Positions 53,738-63,310 are shown, counted from the stretch's first letter. The stretch is 64,000 bases of DNA from Bacteroidota bacterium (GCA_024278975.1 JAJRSD010000021.1:25116-89115), one strand, 5' to 3'. The notes: generated from the letters alone by a model not told the origin. Made by a program: numbers and translations.

Positions 53738-56677
53738 CTACTCTATTACGTACCAATTATACCAGTTGGGTTGCACTTCTACTTCAATTTCAATTTCGTA
53801 TTTCCTGCTCAGCTTATAGGTTTTAGGGCTATTTTCCTGCTCACTGATTTTGGCAACGTCGGTTAATCCGGTATAATAAAGTGGCACTTTAATTCTCTTT
53901 TTGATGACATTGTCGGTTGGGTTAAAGACCAGTAAAAATCCCTTTTCCTTCAATTCAGGATTTACGTGCATCATATAATCAATATCGCGCCCATCGGCGC
54001 GTCTGATATGAATAACGTCGCTCTCCAAAATATTGCGGTACTTTTTATACCAGTCAACTACCCGTTTTACCATTGCTTTTGTCTCTTCCGTATCGTACAA
54101 ACGCGGTCCGCGTAATGCAGACTGGATACCCAAGCCAAGATTGCTTACCAGCATCATTTCATAATGGTCGAGATGTTCGTGCAGTGGTTCAATTGTTGCG
54201 GCAGCACCACCTCCGTGATATTGTGCAAGCGGAATAAAACTCCAGCGCATTGAAGGCGTGCTTTCCCATGTTCCATCGTAAATGTTCTGGCGGGTATGAA
54301 TTAACTGATGACGTCGGGGCAACGACCAGTTTTGTTCGCGGTAACCAATTCCGCACTGGTTCGAGCCTGAAAGATAATAGTAGTCGGGAACACGTAAATA
54401 AATTCCTTTCGATTTACACCACTTGTAAAAATCGGTAATAACTTTCCACTGTTTGTATTGCGAGTCGCCCAAACCTTCGTGCCCGGGATGTTTGGTCGAT
54501 GCACACACATCACCCGGGTAATTTCCATCGTGAGTGAAAGTCATAAATCCTGTTTCGGAAAACACCTTATACATTTTACGAAAATACTCCTCTCCCCACT
54601 CACTGCACAGGCAGGGAGAATTACCAAATGTCGCAAAGCCACCCGTTTTTCCTGTTTTCGGATTTACAACATCATCTTTGTCGCTAATTCTCCTTGATGC
54701 CAATAACGAATAGGTTCCAATTTTAATTCCTTTTTCGTCGGCATACCGGGCATATTTTTTCATTTTATTGTAGTTCTTTTCACTTTCGTCTTCAGCATTG
54801 AAACCACTTCCAAACGAGAAATTTACCATTTCGTAACCCACCTCGGCCGCCTGATCAATTCCTTCGGTATAGTCTTTCCAATCAGATCTGGTAATATGAA
54901 ACATCAGCGGGTTTTCGGTAATCCACGGGGCAATTATTCGGTACATTTTACGCAATGCCAATCCGTTTCGTTCTTTATCGTACGAATCGTAAGGCAGCAT
55001 AAATGTACGGATTGACTCAAACGAAGCATTAGGTTTTACATGAAGATGGTAACCTTCGTCAGGATAGATTTTCATCACATTTGGAATATCCTGCACCCAC
55101 GAAATTTGAGTGATATAATCCTGATCGTCTGTCCAGTGTACAGTTTGATTATTGGCAACCTTCATTCTCATCGCAGAAAATGCATAATCAGTTTCGAAAT
55201 GAATATTGGGTTTCACTTTCAGGTCGTCCCTGTTCCGGTAGCCGCCATACGGATCGTGGTCGGCAATTCCGAGATATTCTGAGATAATATTATCTACAAG
55301 AATAGGATTTGTAGAGCCATTTTTAATCGAAACCCATTTCGATATTACCGGAATTCCATCATACATTTCGTAGTTTACCGATATTGTAATCTTTTTTAAA
55401 TCGTTAAGTTTCGAACTGATTTTATCGAACTCGCTACTATCTAATTCCCCATAAGCAGCAAATTCGTTTATTTTCAATCTCACCAAATCGCCGGGAGTAG
55501 AAAAATCTTCGCCCGATGCATTTTTACCCAACTTACCTATTCGTACAGCAACCGGGTCGTTAATCGGTTTTCCGAAATCAATTTTCTGAAAGGTTTTCCA
55601 GTTTCCTTCCATCGGTTTAGCTTCACAAAAAACCTTGTTTCCATCAATTCTCAATCTCAGAAACCATGTTGTATTCAAATCAACATTATCTTTTCCTCCG
55701 GCTCTGGTATTCTCCTTTTTTCCATCGAAAACGGCAAACTTCCAGGCCTCTTTGTTTTCTACACCCGACTCATTCCCGGGACGCATATTAAATTTAATGG
55801 TTCGGTCGTTCCAAACAAGTGCGATTCCCGGCCCCCAATAACCACTTAAATCAGTTCCCACATCAATGGATGTTTCAACCAACTTAACACCAGCAGGAAG
55901 TTTATATTCGCCATAAACGGCTGTATTATTCGGAGTGTAAATCTCACCCGGTTTGCCTTCGTTATTAAACGAACTGCGTTCGTGAGCCGGGCTTGTCCTA
56001 ATTTTCCATGCTGAGTTTAGCGAAGCAAAATCGTCATAAATAAGCCTCTCCCTGCCAACTTCACTCCCATCCGACAATGCAGTAAAATCTTGCGCATTTA
56101 ATTCTCCCAACCGATAATCCATTTTCAGCCTTACTCCTTTGGGTGGCCACTCCACATTTGGCGCGTGATGCCGAACCTGTTTCCACTCCATACGTTTTTC
56201 GGGCTGACCAATCTTAAAGCCTATAAACTTAAATGAAAGTGGGTCGGCTTTTAATTCATCAATCCAGTCGGGATATAAAAAAGCAAGATTGGGTTGCCCT
56301 AATAATCCCCCAACATTTATGGTAAATCCGTTAATTGTGACAACTGCCTCGGGTTTTACTGCCCGAACTAACTCTTGTTGGGTTGATAAAATTTTTAGGC
56401 TTGTTGTGGCAGCGTTGGGCGAAAATCGGAAAGTACGAGAAATAATCCCGTTAGACAGGATTAATTCATTGCTCTTTTCATTACGAAAAACTTTGGCCTT
56501 TTCAGTTGGCTCAGTAATTAACCAATCTTGCTGAACACCATTTACGTAACTTTCTTTTGGCGTTGGCAACTCTTTTATCTGTTCCATAAAATCTTGAGCA
56601 AAACACAAATTGCTAATTATTAGTAGGATAAAAACAAGAGCGGTGTTTTCCATTACTGTTCGATTACTATTTTTCAT
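53738..56677 (-). CDS. Alpha-galactosidase-like glycoside hydrolase
   Basis: I take ATG 56677 as start; a TTG at 56734 would lie upstream of the predicted promoter. The protein has 979 residues and a signal peptide near 9-27 (ends LCFAQ). The N-terminal part is beta-rich (about 40-560) and includes a laminin-G/concanavalin-like insert (about 195-380; VDLNTTWFLRLRIDGNKVFCEAK). A TIM barrel follows with GYEMVNFSFGSGF, YARYADEKGIKIGTYSLLAS, and FTHDGNYPGD at about 714, where the nucleophile aspartate is likely, and a C-terminal beta domain. The layout resembles clan GH-D enzymes, but I cannot assign a numbered family. Co-encoded with GH20. Confidence 0.6.
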   Translation of the reverse strand: MKNSNRTVMENTALVFILLIISNLCFAQDFMEQIKELPTPKESYVNGVQQDWLITEPTEKAKVFRNEKSNELILSNGIISRTFRFSPNAATTSLKILSTQQELVRAVKPEAVVTINGFTINVGGLLGQPNLAFLYPDWIDELKADPLSFKFIGFKIGQPEKRMEWKQVRHHAPNVEWPPKGVRLKMDYRLGELNAQDFTALSDGSEVGRERLIYDDFASLNSAWKIRTSPAHERSSFNNEGKPGEIYTPNNTAVYGEYKLPAGVKLVETSIDVGTDLSGYWGPGIALVWNDRTIKFNMRPGNESGVENKEAWKFAVFDGKKENTRAGGKDNVDLNTTWFLRLRIDGNKVFCEAKPMEGNWKTFQKIDFGKPINDPVAVRIGKLGKNASGEDFSTPGDLVRLKINEFAAYGELDSSEFDKISSKLNDLKKITISVNYEMYDGIPVISKWVSIKNGSTNPILVDNIISEYLGIADHDPYGGYRNRDDLKVKPNIHFETDYAFSAMRMKVANNQTVHWTDDQDYITQISWVQDIPNVMKIYPDEGYHLHVKPNASFESIRTFMLPYDSYDKERNGLALRKMYRIIAPWITENPLMFHITRSDWKDYTEGIDQAAEVGYEMVNFSFGSGFNAEDESEKNYNKMKKYARYADEKGIKIGTYSLLASRRISDKDDVVNPKTGKTGGFATFGNSPCLCSEWGEEYFRKMYKVFSETGFMTFTHDGNYPGDVCASTKHPGHEGLGDSQYKQWKVITDFYKWCKSKGIYLRVPDYYYLSGSNQCGIGYREQNWSLPRRHQLIHTRQNIYDGTWESTPSMRWSFIPLAQYHGGGAAATIEPLHEHLDHYEMMLVSNLGLGIQSALRGPRLYDTEETKAMVKRVVDWYKKYRNILESDVIHIRRADGRDIDYMMHVNPELKEKGFLLVFNPTDNVIKKRIKVPLYYTGLTDVAKISEQENSPKTYKLSRKYEIEIEVEVQPNWYNWYVIE

Positions 56678-56710
56678 TATTTTTATTTTACTTATTTTAT
56701 TATACTTAGC

Positions 56711-56718
56711 CAAATATA
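56711..56718 (-). promoter_or_regulatory. -7 box of the alpha-galactosidase-like/GH20 operon
   Basis: On the minus strand TATATTTG matches TAnnTTTG exactly. The start of transcription would be near 56705, 28 bases before the ATG at 56677. No clear -33 TTTG lies at the ideal distance (TTG 15 bases upstream). Confidence 0.5.
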
Positions 56719-56901
56719 CCTGAATTGTTTGCAATTATTGTACATTTAAACAACCTTATAAATTAAACACAATTATAATACAGGTAAGATTGTGAACAGG
56801 TTCTTAATAGAAAGTATCATTTCAATTTCCGAGATTTAAATTGAACCATTTGTTTATTAAAGGGTTAATATTTTAAGGTAGCAACACAAAAGAACAATAA
56901 A

Positions 56902-58221
56902 ATGATAAAGAATATTTTACTTACTCCGTTTCAGAAATTTGTAAAAACCGGAAGTATGGCTGGAATGCTTCTTTTTATTACTACTATTTTGGCAATAATT
57001 TGGGCAAATTCACCGTATGCTGATTCTTATGATTCCCTCTTACAATTTAAAATCGGAATCAGTTTTCATGATTTTGAACTTCGTAAACCATTAATATTAT
57101 GGATTAATGACGGATTAATGGCTATTTTCTTTTTCTTGATTGGATTAGAATTGAAAAGGGAATTATTAATTGGAGAAATAAATACACTAAAAAAAGCGGC
57201 ATTCCCTTTTATCGCTGCAATTGGCGGAGTTACAATCCCTATTGTTTTTTATTTGATTTTAAACCAAAATCCTGATACTGTAATAGGCTGGGGAATACCA
57301 ATGGCGACAGATATTGCATTTGCATTAGCAATACTTAGTTTACTCGGCAAAAGAGTTCCATTGAGCTTAAAGGTATTTTTAACAGCCTTCGCAATTATTG
57401 ATGATATTGCAGCAGTAATAGTAATTGCTGTTTTTTATAGTACAGATGTAAATTTAATGCTTCTGTTTTATGGGGTTGTATTAATTTCTCTTTTAGCAGT
57501 ATTTTATTATTACCGTAAATTTTCGTTAGAAGTTGGTATAATAGTGGCAGGAATTATTTGGTTTTTATTTTTAAAATCGGGGATACATCCAACAATTGCA
57601 GGTGTTCTTTTGGCATTTACCATCCCAATAAAAAGAAGAATTAATATAAAGAGTTTTGCCGATAGTCTTGCATCAATTTCCAATAGTCTTGTAGGTTCTT
57701 CAGATGAAGATGAAGATGAAAAACATCTGTTAACTAAAGAGGAAATTAAATGTATCGATAATTTAGATGATTTGTCGGTTGAAGTTCGGTCGCCTCTTCA
57801 GCATCTCGAGCAAAAACTTCATAAAATGGTAGCCTATTTTATACTGCCTGTTTTTGCATTTGCCAATGCTGGGGTGATGATTAGTTCATCGTATAATTTT
57901 GATTTTGCTTTGATTCAGAATATAATTATAAGTCTGTTTGTTGGCAAGTTTGTCGGTGTTATTCTATTTTCATATCTGGGTGTTAAACTTAAAATAACAG
58001 AGCTGCCTTTTGGGTTAAAGTTCAACCAGATTGTGGGTGTTGCAGCCATAGCCGGAATTGGTTTTACAATGTCTATTTTTATTGATCATTTGGCTTTTGC
58101 GGGGGATGAGAGAAGTATAAATTCTGTTAAGTTGGGGATTATTATTGCTTCACTAATTGCAGGAGTTGTGGGTTATGTAATTCTACGATTAAGCAGCGAT
58201 AAAGATACAGGAACTCAGTAA
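56902..58221 (+). CDS. nhaA: Na+/H+ antiporter NhaA
   Basis: Exchanges protons for sodium at the inner membrane, keeping internal pH and sodium in balance. The 439-residue protein has about twelve helices. The ion-site residues are in place: MATDIAFALAIL (Asp near 135, Asp133 in E. coli) and AIIDDIAAVIVIA (adjacent aspartates near 165-166, equal to Asp163/164), plus GLELKRELLIGE near the start and a lysine in the FVGKFVGVI helix. An acidic loop (SSDEDEDEKHL) near 270 is longer than in E. coli. Monocistronic, followed by a strong terminator. Confidence 0.95.
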   Translation: MIKNILLTPFQKFVKTGSMAGMLLFITTILAIIWANSPYADSYDSLLQFKIGISFHDFELRKPLILWINDGLMAIFFFLIGLELKRELLIGEINTLKKAAFPFIAAIGGVTIPIVFYLILNQNPDTVIGWGIPMATDIAFALAILSLLGKRVPLSLKVFLTAFAIIDDIAAVIVIAVFYSTDVNLMLLFYGVVLISLLAVFYYYRKFSLEVGIIVAGIIWFLFLKSGIHPTIAGVLLAFTIPIKRRINIKSFADSLASISNSLVGSSDEDEDEKHLLTKEEIKCIDNLDDLSVEVRSPLQHLEQKLHKMVAYFILPVFAFANAGVMISSSYNFDFALIQNIIISLFVGKFVGVILFSYLGVKLKITELPFGLKFNQIVGVAAIAGIGFTMSIFIDHLAFAGDERSINSVKLGIIIASLIAGVVGYVILRLSSDKDTGTQ

Positions 58222-58227
58222 AAACAG

Positions 58228-58259
58228 AAAAGGCATCCGTATGGTTACGAATGCCTTTT
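58228..58259. terminator. Bidirectional terminator between nhaA and the small protein gene
   Basis: AAAAGGCAT pairs with ATGCCTTTT, and inside CGTA pairs with TACG around TGGT, with one mismatch between the two stems. Flanking A- and T-runs let it serve nhaA on the plus strand and the converging sigma-factor operon on the minus strand. Confidence 0.85.
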
Positions 58260-58262
58260 CAT

Positions 58263-58475
58263 TTAGTTTAAAATCATTTCTGCATACCCTGTACTTTCGG
58301 TTTCTAAAACCTCGTACGAACAGGCAAAATTCAGAATACTTTCTATTGAACGTTTTGATGGTTCAAAGTCCATCGCTGTTAATTCGTTTTCAATAACATC
58401 GTCAACTCTGTTTTGAGTTGTTTCTTCTGTATGAAAATTATTAACTAAATAAATTAAGGTAGAGTGTTTTTTCAT
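58263..58475 (-). CDS. Small protein downstream of the ECF sigma factor
   Basis: From ATG 58475 (a TTG two codons earlier is less likely) the product has 70 residues: an N-terminal basic strand MKKHSTLIYLVNNFH, then an acidic helical part with EPSKRSIESILNFACSYEV. It has no signal peptide or membrane helix. The FEPSKRSIESILNFACSYE block is a recurring element in small Bacteroidota proteins encoded behind ECF sigma factors, as far as I recall. It may modulate the sigma factor, being 68 bases downstream on the same strand. Function not established. Confidence 0.55.
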   Translation of the reverse strand: MKKHSTLIYLVNNFHTEETTQNRVDDVIENELTAMDFEPSKRSIESILNFACSYEVLETESTGYAEMILN

Positions 58476-58543
58476 AGGCAAATAATAACTGATTTAATTT
58501 ACCTTAAAACGCCAACTCTAACCAAATATTGTGTTAACGAAAG

Positions 58544-59137
58544 TTAAAACTTTGTGAGTACCAGTTTCTTCTCTTCAATAAGTTTACGCAAATTAATTAA
58601 TGCGTAACGCATTCTGCCAAGTGCGGTATTAATACTCACATCGGTTTGATCCGCAATTTCTTTAAAACTAAGTTCCTGATAGTGACGCATATAAATTACC
58701 TGCTGTTGATCTTCCGGTAATTCGTTAATCAACTCTTTAACCTCGTTTAAAATCTGACTAGTTACCAATTGATCCTCAATAGTATCCTCAGAGAACTTCC
58801 GTGAGTTAAAAATATCCACATTAGAACTGTCGTTGGAGATAGTTCCGCGTAGTTTCTCTTTTCTGAAATGGTCGATTATCAGGTTATGCGAAATGCGCAG
58901 AACCCAGGAGACGAACTTCCCATTGTCGATATATTTCCCGCGTTTTAACGAGCGAATAACTTTTATAAATGTTTCCTGGAAAATGTCTTCTGCCAATTCC
59001 CTGTTTTTCACGATAAGCAAAATATACGAGAATACTCTGCTCTTATGACGTTGGATTAAAATTTCTAATGAATTTTGATCGCCTTCGATAAATTGTTGAA
59101 CGAGCACATTGTCGTTCAGTAAGTTTTCTTTAAACAT
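58544..59137 (-). CDS. ECF-type RNA polymerase sigma factor
   Basis: Directs RNA polymerase to a specific promoter set. The 197-residue protein has the two-domain ECF layout: region 2 (about 20-90; DIFQETFIKVIRSLKRGKYIDNG, WVLRISHNLIIDHFRKEK) and region 4 (about 125-190; INELPEDQQQVIYMRHYQELSFKEIADQTDVSINTALGRMRYALINLRK, with the helix-turn-helix in LSFKEIADQTDVSINTALGR). A transmembrane anti-sigma gene is absent; only a 70-residue soluble protein follows. So control differs from the FecR-type systems common in this phylum. Confidence 0.92.
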   Translation of the reverse strand: MFKENLLNDNVLVQQFIEGDQNSLEILIQRHKSRVFSYILLIVKNRELAEDIFQETFIKVIRSLKRGKYIDNGKFVSWVLRISHNLIIDHFRKEKLRGTISNDSSNVDIFNSRKFSEDTIEDQLVTSQILNEVKELINELPEDQQQVIYMRHYQELSFKEIADQTDVSINTALGRMRYALINLRKLIEEKKLVLTKF

Positions 59138-59215
59138 TACCTTCTATTTAATTGTCAAAACAAAAAGTAAATATTATCTATAGGCGTCTTTTTTAAATGA
59201 AGTGAAACAATTTTT

Positions 59216-59242
59216 TAATTTTGTACGCACCAAAAATGGTGC
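59216..59242 (+). promoter_or_regulatory. uvrA promoter region with palindrome
   Basis: TAATTTTG (59216-59223) fits TAnnTTTG. Four bases later comes the perfect dyad GCACCA-AAAA-TGGTGC (59227-59242), which would lie over the transcription start. Such placement is typical of repressor operators, and uvrA is often damage-inducible. The regulator is unknown. Confidence 0.45.
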
Positions 59243-59297
59243 ATTTTACTTTAAAATACAAATTTTTTTTACAGAATATTGCATTTATTAACAAGTT

Positions 59298-62099
59298 ATG
59301 CCAAAAGTAAACAAGCCAAAACATATAGAAATAAGGAGAGCAAGAGTGCATAATTTAAAGAATGTAAGCCTGCAAGTACCTTTAAATAAGTTTATTGTGA
59401 TAACCGGAGTGTCCGGTTCCGGCAAATCATCGCTGGCATTCGATACACTTTTTGCCGAAGGACAACGACGATATGTTGAAAGTCTTTCGTCGTATGCAAG
59501 GCAGTTTTTAGGCAGAATAAACAAACCGGAAGTCGATTTTATAAAAGGAATTCCGCCCGCAATTGCAATCGAACAGAAAGTAAATACACGCAATCCACGG
59601 TCAACAGTTGGCACCTCCACAGAAATTTACGATTATTTAAAGCTGCTTTTTGCACGGATAGGAAAAACAATTTCACCGGTTTCGGGGAAAATTGTAACCC
59701 GTCAAGGCGTTTCCGATGTTGTTGATTTTATATATTCTTTTGACGAAGGAACACGACTGATAATTACCTCTCCGCTCCTTCCCAAAAACGGCAGAACTAT
59801 TCTGCAGGAAGCTGAATTATTAATGCAGCAAGGTTTTACAAGACTTGAAACTAATGATGAGATAAAACGTATTGATGAGCTTTTAGAAAGCAAACCAAAA
59901 GAGCTAAATATTGGCAACAGTCAACTTGTAATCGACCGTATTTCTGTTAAAAACGATGAAGACACACAGAGTAGAATTGCAGATTCTGTTCAAACCGCAT
60001 TTTTCGAAGGACACGGAGAGTGCCGGATAAAAGTATTTGGGAAAGAGGAAACTGTTTCTCAAAAATTCTCTAACCGTTTTAGTGCCGACGGAATTGAGTT
60101 TGAAGAACCAACCGTTCACATGTTTAGTTTTAACAATCCGGTTGGTGCATGCCCAATTTGCGAAGGTTATGGTAAAGTAATTGGTATCGATGAAGACCTT
60201 GTAATTCCCAATAAATCGCTCTCAATTTATCAGGATGCAGTGGCATGTTGGAAAGGCGAAAAAATGAGCGAGTGGAAAAATCAGTTAATTTATTCAGCCG
60301 AGAAATTTGATTTCCCGATTCATAAACCATTCTTCGAATTAACCGAAGCTCAACGATTTTTACTCTGGACAGGCAACGAATATTTTAAAGGATTAAATCG
60401 CTTTTTTAAATATCTCGAAGAGAACAGCTATAAAATTCAATACCGTGTTATGCTTTCGCGGTATCGTGGAAAAACAATTTGCCCCGACTGTAAAGGAAGC
60501 CGGTTAAAAAAGGAGGCAGGTTATGTGAAAATCACCAATAAATCGCTACAAGAGCTGGTTTTAATGCCGGTTTCGGAGTTGCAACTATTTTTTAATCAGC
60601 TAAAATTAGATTCTCACGATACCGAAATTGCAAAGCGTATTTTAATTGAAATAAACAATCGTATTGAATTTCTTACCGATGTTGGTTTGGGCTACCTCAC
60701 GCTAAACCGTCTCTCCTCAACACTTTCAGGAGGCGAGTCGCAGCGTATAAATCTGGCAACTTCGCTGGGTAGCAGTTTGGTGGGGTCGTTATATATTTTA
60801 GATGAACCAAGTATTGGACTGCACTCGCGCGACACTCAGCGATTAATTAAAGTTTTGCGCCGTTTACAGGAAATTGGGAATACAGTAATTGTGGTAGAAC
60901 ACGACGAAGAGATTATTCGTGCAGCCGACGAAATTATTGACATCGGTCCGTTTGCGGGGCAGCATGGCGGCGAAGTTGTGTTTCATGGTAACCACACCGA
61001 TTTGCATAAAAGTCCCGAAAGTCTTACAACAAAATACCTGACGGGCGAGGAGAAAATTGAGGTGCCGTCACAACGTAGAAAATGGTCGAATTACATCGAA
61101 GTTTTGGGTGCACGCGAAAATAACCTTAAAAACTTAAAGGTTAAATTTCCGCTTAATACGATGACAGTTGTTACGGGTGTTAGCGGCTCGGGGAAATCGT
61201 CGCTGGTTTCGAAGATTCTGGCTCCCGGAATTACAAAAATATTGGGTGGCTACGGCGAACGAACCGGAGAACACGATGCAATTTTGGGTGATTATAAATT
61301 AATAAATGCCATCGAATTTATTAACCAAAATCCAATCGGCAAATCGTCGCGCTCGAATCCGGTTACTTATCTAAAAGCTTACGACGAAATCAGAAAACTG
61401 TATTCTATCCAGCAGGCGGCAAAAATACAGGGATTAAAACCTTCGCATTTTTCGTTTAATGTTGACGGTGGTCGTTGCGATGAGTGTCAGGGTGAGGGAA
61501 CAATTAAAGTTGAAATGCAGTTTTTGGCCGATGTTTATCTTTTGTGCGAAAGTTGTGGCGGTAAACGTTTTAAAGAGGATATTCTGGAAGTCAGATATCG
61601 GGGGAAAAATATCGATGATATTTTAAATATGACTGTAAATCAGGCAATCGAACTGTTTTCGGTAGGGGAAAGTTCGACTGAGAAAAAGATTACAAAACGG
61701 TTAAAACCACTGCAGGATGTTGGTCTGGGATACATAAAACTTGGGCAGAGTTCGAGTACACTTTCGGGCGGAGAGAGCCAGCGTGTTAAACTCGCCTCTT
61801 TTCTTGCAAAAGAGAAAGACTCGCCAACCTTGTTTGTTTTCGATGAACCTACAACCGGACTTCATTTCCACGATATTAAAAAACTACTCGACTCGTTTAA
61901 CGCCTTAATTTCGCGTGGTCATTCCATAATAATTATCGAGCACAATATGGAAATTATAAAATCTGCCGACTGGATTATCGACCTCGGTCCGGAAGGTGGA
62001 AAAACAGGAGGCGAAATTATTTTTGAAGGAACACCGGAGGAACTGGCAAAATGTAAAAAATCTTATACCGGCGAGGCACTGAAAGAGAAGTTGGATTGA
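59298..62099 (+). CDS. uvrA: Excinuclease ABC subunit A
   Basis: UvrA dimer finds DNA lesions and loads UvrB in nucleotide excision repair. The 933-residue protein has two ABC ATPase halves: Walker A GVSGSGKSS at 37-45 and again in the second half (TGVSGSGKSSLVSK), signatures LSGGESQRINLA and LSGGESQRVKLA, zinc fingers CPICEGYG/CPDCKGSR and CDECQGEG/CESCGGKR, and the UvrB-binding region between. LARINKPEVDFIKGIPPAIAIEQ-type N-terminal signature is present (KGIPPAIAIEQK). All elements and the length are those of canonical UvrA. Confidence 0.96.
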   Translation: MPKVNKPKHIEIRRARVHNLKNVSLQVPLNKFIVITGVSGSGKSSLAFDTLFAEGQRRYVESLSSYARQFLGRINKPEVDFIKGIPPAIAIEQKVNTRNPRSTVGTSTEIYDYLKLLFARIGKTISPVSGKIVTRQGVSDVVDFIYSFDEGTRLIITSPLLPKNGRTILQEAELLMQQGFTRLETNDEIKRIDELLESKPKELNIGNSQLVIDRISVKNDEDTQSRIADSVQTAFFEGHGECRIKVFGKEETVSQKFSNRFSADGIEFEEPTVHMFSFNNPVGACPICEGYGKVIGIDEDLVIPNKSLSIYQDAVACWKGEKMSEWKNQLIYSAEKFDFPIHKPFFELTEAQRFLLWTGNEYFKGLNRFFKYLEENSYKIQYRVMLSRYRGKTICPDCKGSRLKKEAGYVKITNKSLQELVLMPVSELQLFFNQLKLDSHDTEIAKRILIEINNRIEFLTDVGLGYLTLNRLSSTLSGGESQRINLATSLGSSLVGSLYILDEPSIGLHSRDTQRLIKVLRRLQEIGNTVIVVEHDEEIIRAADEIIDIGPFAGQHGGEVVFHGNHTDLHKSPESLTTKYLTGEEKIEVPSQRRKWSNYIEVLGARENNLKNLKVKFPLNTMTVVTGVSGSGKSSLVSKILAPGITKILGGYGERTGEHDAILGDYKLINAIEFINQNPIGKSSRSNPVTYLKAYDEIRKLYSIQQAAKIQGLKPSHFSFNVDGGRCDECQGEGTIKVEMQFLADVYLLCESCGGKRFKEDILEVRYRGKNIDDILNMTVNQAIELFSVGESSTEKKITKRLKPLQDVGLGYIKLGQSSSTLSGGESQRVKLASFLAKEKDSPTLFVFDEPTTGLHFHDIKKLLDSFNALISRGHSIIIIEHNMEIIKSADWIIDLGPEGGKTGGEIIFEGTPEELAKCKKSYTGEALKEKLD

Positions 62100-62380
62100 A
62101 AATAGTTTCTCCCAGAATTCATTAACTTTGATTTTATTGAGTAGAAATAATAATCTGTAAAGCCAGTTATTTGTAGTTGCATTTTTATGTTAGCCACAAG
62201 GTTGGAAAAATTATTCAACTAATGACCGATATTTTAGAAATAAAATTACTTTTGGCAAACAAAATTTTAGAAATTTAATAATAATGGAAGAAGACCCGTA
62301 TTATCGTAAATTAAAAGTATTAATACTTCTGTAAGGACTTCATGTTTTCTTGCAGAAATAAATTGTAAGGAGACATCATA
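62100..62380. other. Spacer between uvrA and the CorA-like gene
   Basis: The 281 bases contain only two tiny frames (18 and 16 codons from 62222 and 62284) that have no visible support. A phrase TTTTAGAAAT occurs twice (62233 and 62266 areas). Apart from a Shine-Dalgarno-like site at the end I see nothing functional. Confidence 0.4.
62367..62373 (+). promoter_or_regulatory. Shine-Dalgarno-like site before the CorA-like gene
   Basis: AAGGAGA lies seven bases before ATG 62381. Strong Shine-Dalgarno sites are rare in Bacteroidota and absent before the other genes I checked here, so the gene may have come from a donor that relies on them. Confidence 0.5.
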
Positions 62381-63310
62381 ATGATTAAAATCTTTAAAAC
62401 ATTCGGTGGTTATGTTGAAATAAACGAACCACAAAAAAGTTGCTGGATAAATGCCACAAATCCTTCGCTGAACGAAATCAAAAAGCTTAATAGCGAATTT
62501 GATTTGCCAACAGACCTGATAAATGATATTTTAGACCAAGACGAAAGACCTCGTGTTGAATTTGATGATGACTGGACTTTGATAATCCTTAGAATTCCAG
62601 TCGAACTAAAAAACGATGGAGTCCCTTTTCATACAATTCCGCTTGGAATTTTTATAGCCAATAATTTCACATTAACTCTTTGTTTACAAGACAATGAAGT
62701 TTTACCAATTGGACAACCATCTCCTTTTAGAGACCAATACAAAGAGATAACTGATAGTATTAATTTTATACTTCGTCTTTTTCTCCGTTCAGGTAATTTG
62801 TATCTTCAATACCTAAAGCAAATTAACCAAATGACTTCATTAATTGAACAAGACCTTGAAAAATCGATAAAAAATAAGGAACTGAATAAGTTGCTGAAGA
62901 TGGAAAAATGTTTGGTTTATTTTATAACCTCGATAAAGGCAAATGAAATAGTTTTAGCAAAACTGCGTAATTCGAAAAAGGTGACAACCGTGTTAAACGA
63001 AGATTTATTAGAAGATGCATTTATTGAAAATAAACAAGCTCTTGAAATGGCTCAGATATACTCTGACATTCAAAGTGGAATGATGGATGCTTTTGCATCT
63101 GTTATCTCAAATAATTTGAATGTAGTCATGAAACAACTGACACTTATCTCTATAATTTTAATGATTCCGACTTTAATAGCAAGTATTTTTGGAATGAATG
63201 TTCCCAATCTCATGGAAAATTCTTTATGGGCGATGCCATCTATAATTGCAGGGTCATTAATTTTATCATTTTTAGGAGTAATTTTATTTCGGAAAAGAGA
63301 GTGGTTTTAA
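62381..63310 (+). CDS. CorA-family divalent metal ion transporter
   Basis: CorA pentamers carry Mg2+, Co2+ or Ni2+ through the inner membrane. The 309-residue protein has the cytoplasmic alpha/beta domain (1-about 240, with a long stalk helix at about 165-250) and two C-terminal helices. The pore signature is FGMNVPNL, matching GMN at the end of TM1 (residues about 250-272), and TM2 is at about 282-302, ending in basic RKREWF. Length and motif agree with CorA of the short branch. Substrate could be Mg2+ or another divalent metal. Confidence 0.9.
   Translation: MIKIFKTFGGYVEINEPQKSCWINATNPSLNEIKKLNSEFDLPTDLINDILDQDERPRVEFDDDWTLIILRIPVELKNDGVPFHTIPLGIFIANNFTLTLCLQDNEVLPIGQPSPFRDQYKEITDSINFILRLFLRSGNLYLQYLKQINQMTSLIEQDLEKSIKNKELNKLLKMEKCLVYFITSIKANEIVLAKLRNSKKVTTVLNEDLLEDAFIENKQALEMAQIYSDIQSGMMDAFASVISNNLNVVMKQLTLISIILMIPTLIASIFGMNVPNLMENSLWAMPSIIAGSLILSFLGVILFRKREWF

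Noticed and set aside
56678..56734. TTG start extending the alpha-galactosidase-like protein by 19 residues
   Set aside because: It lies upstream of the likely -7 box at 56711-56718 and spoils the signal peptide.
62222..62334. Two tiny frames of 18 and 16 codons in the uvrA-corA spacer
   Set aside because: AT-rich chance frames without ribosome site or recognisable sequence.
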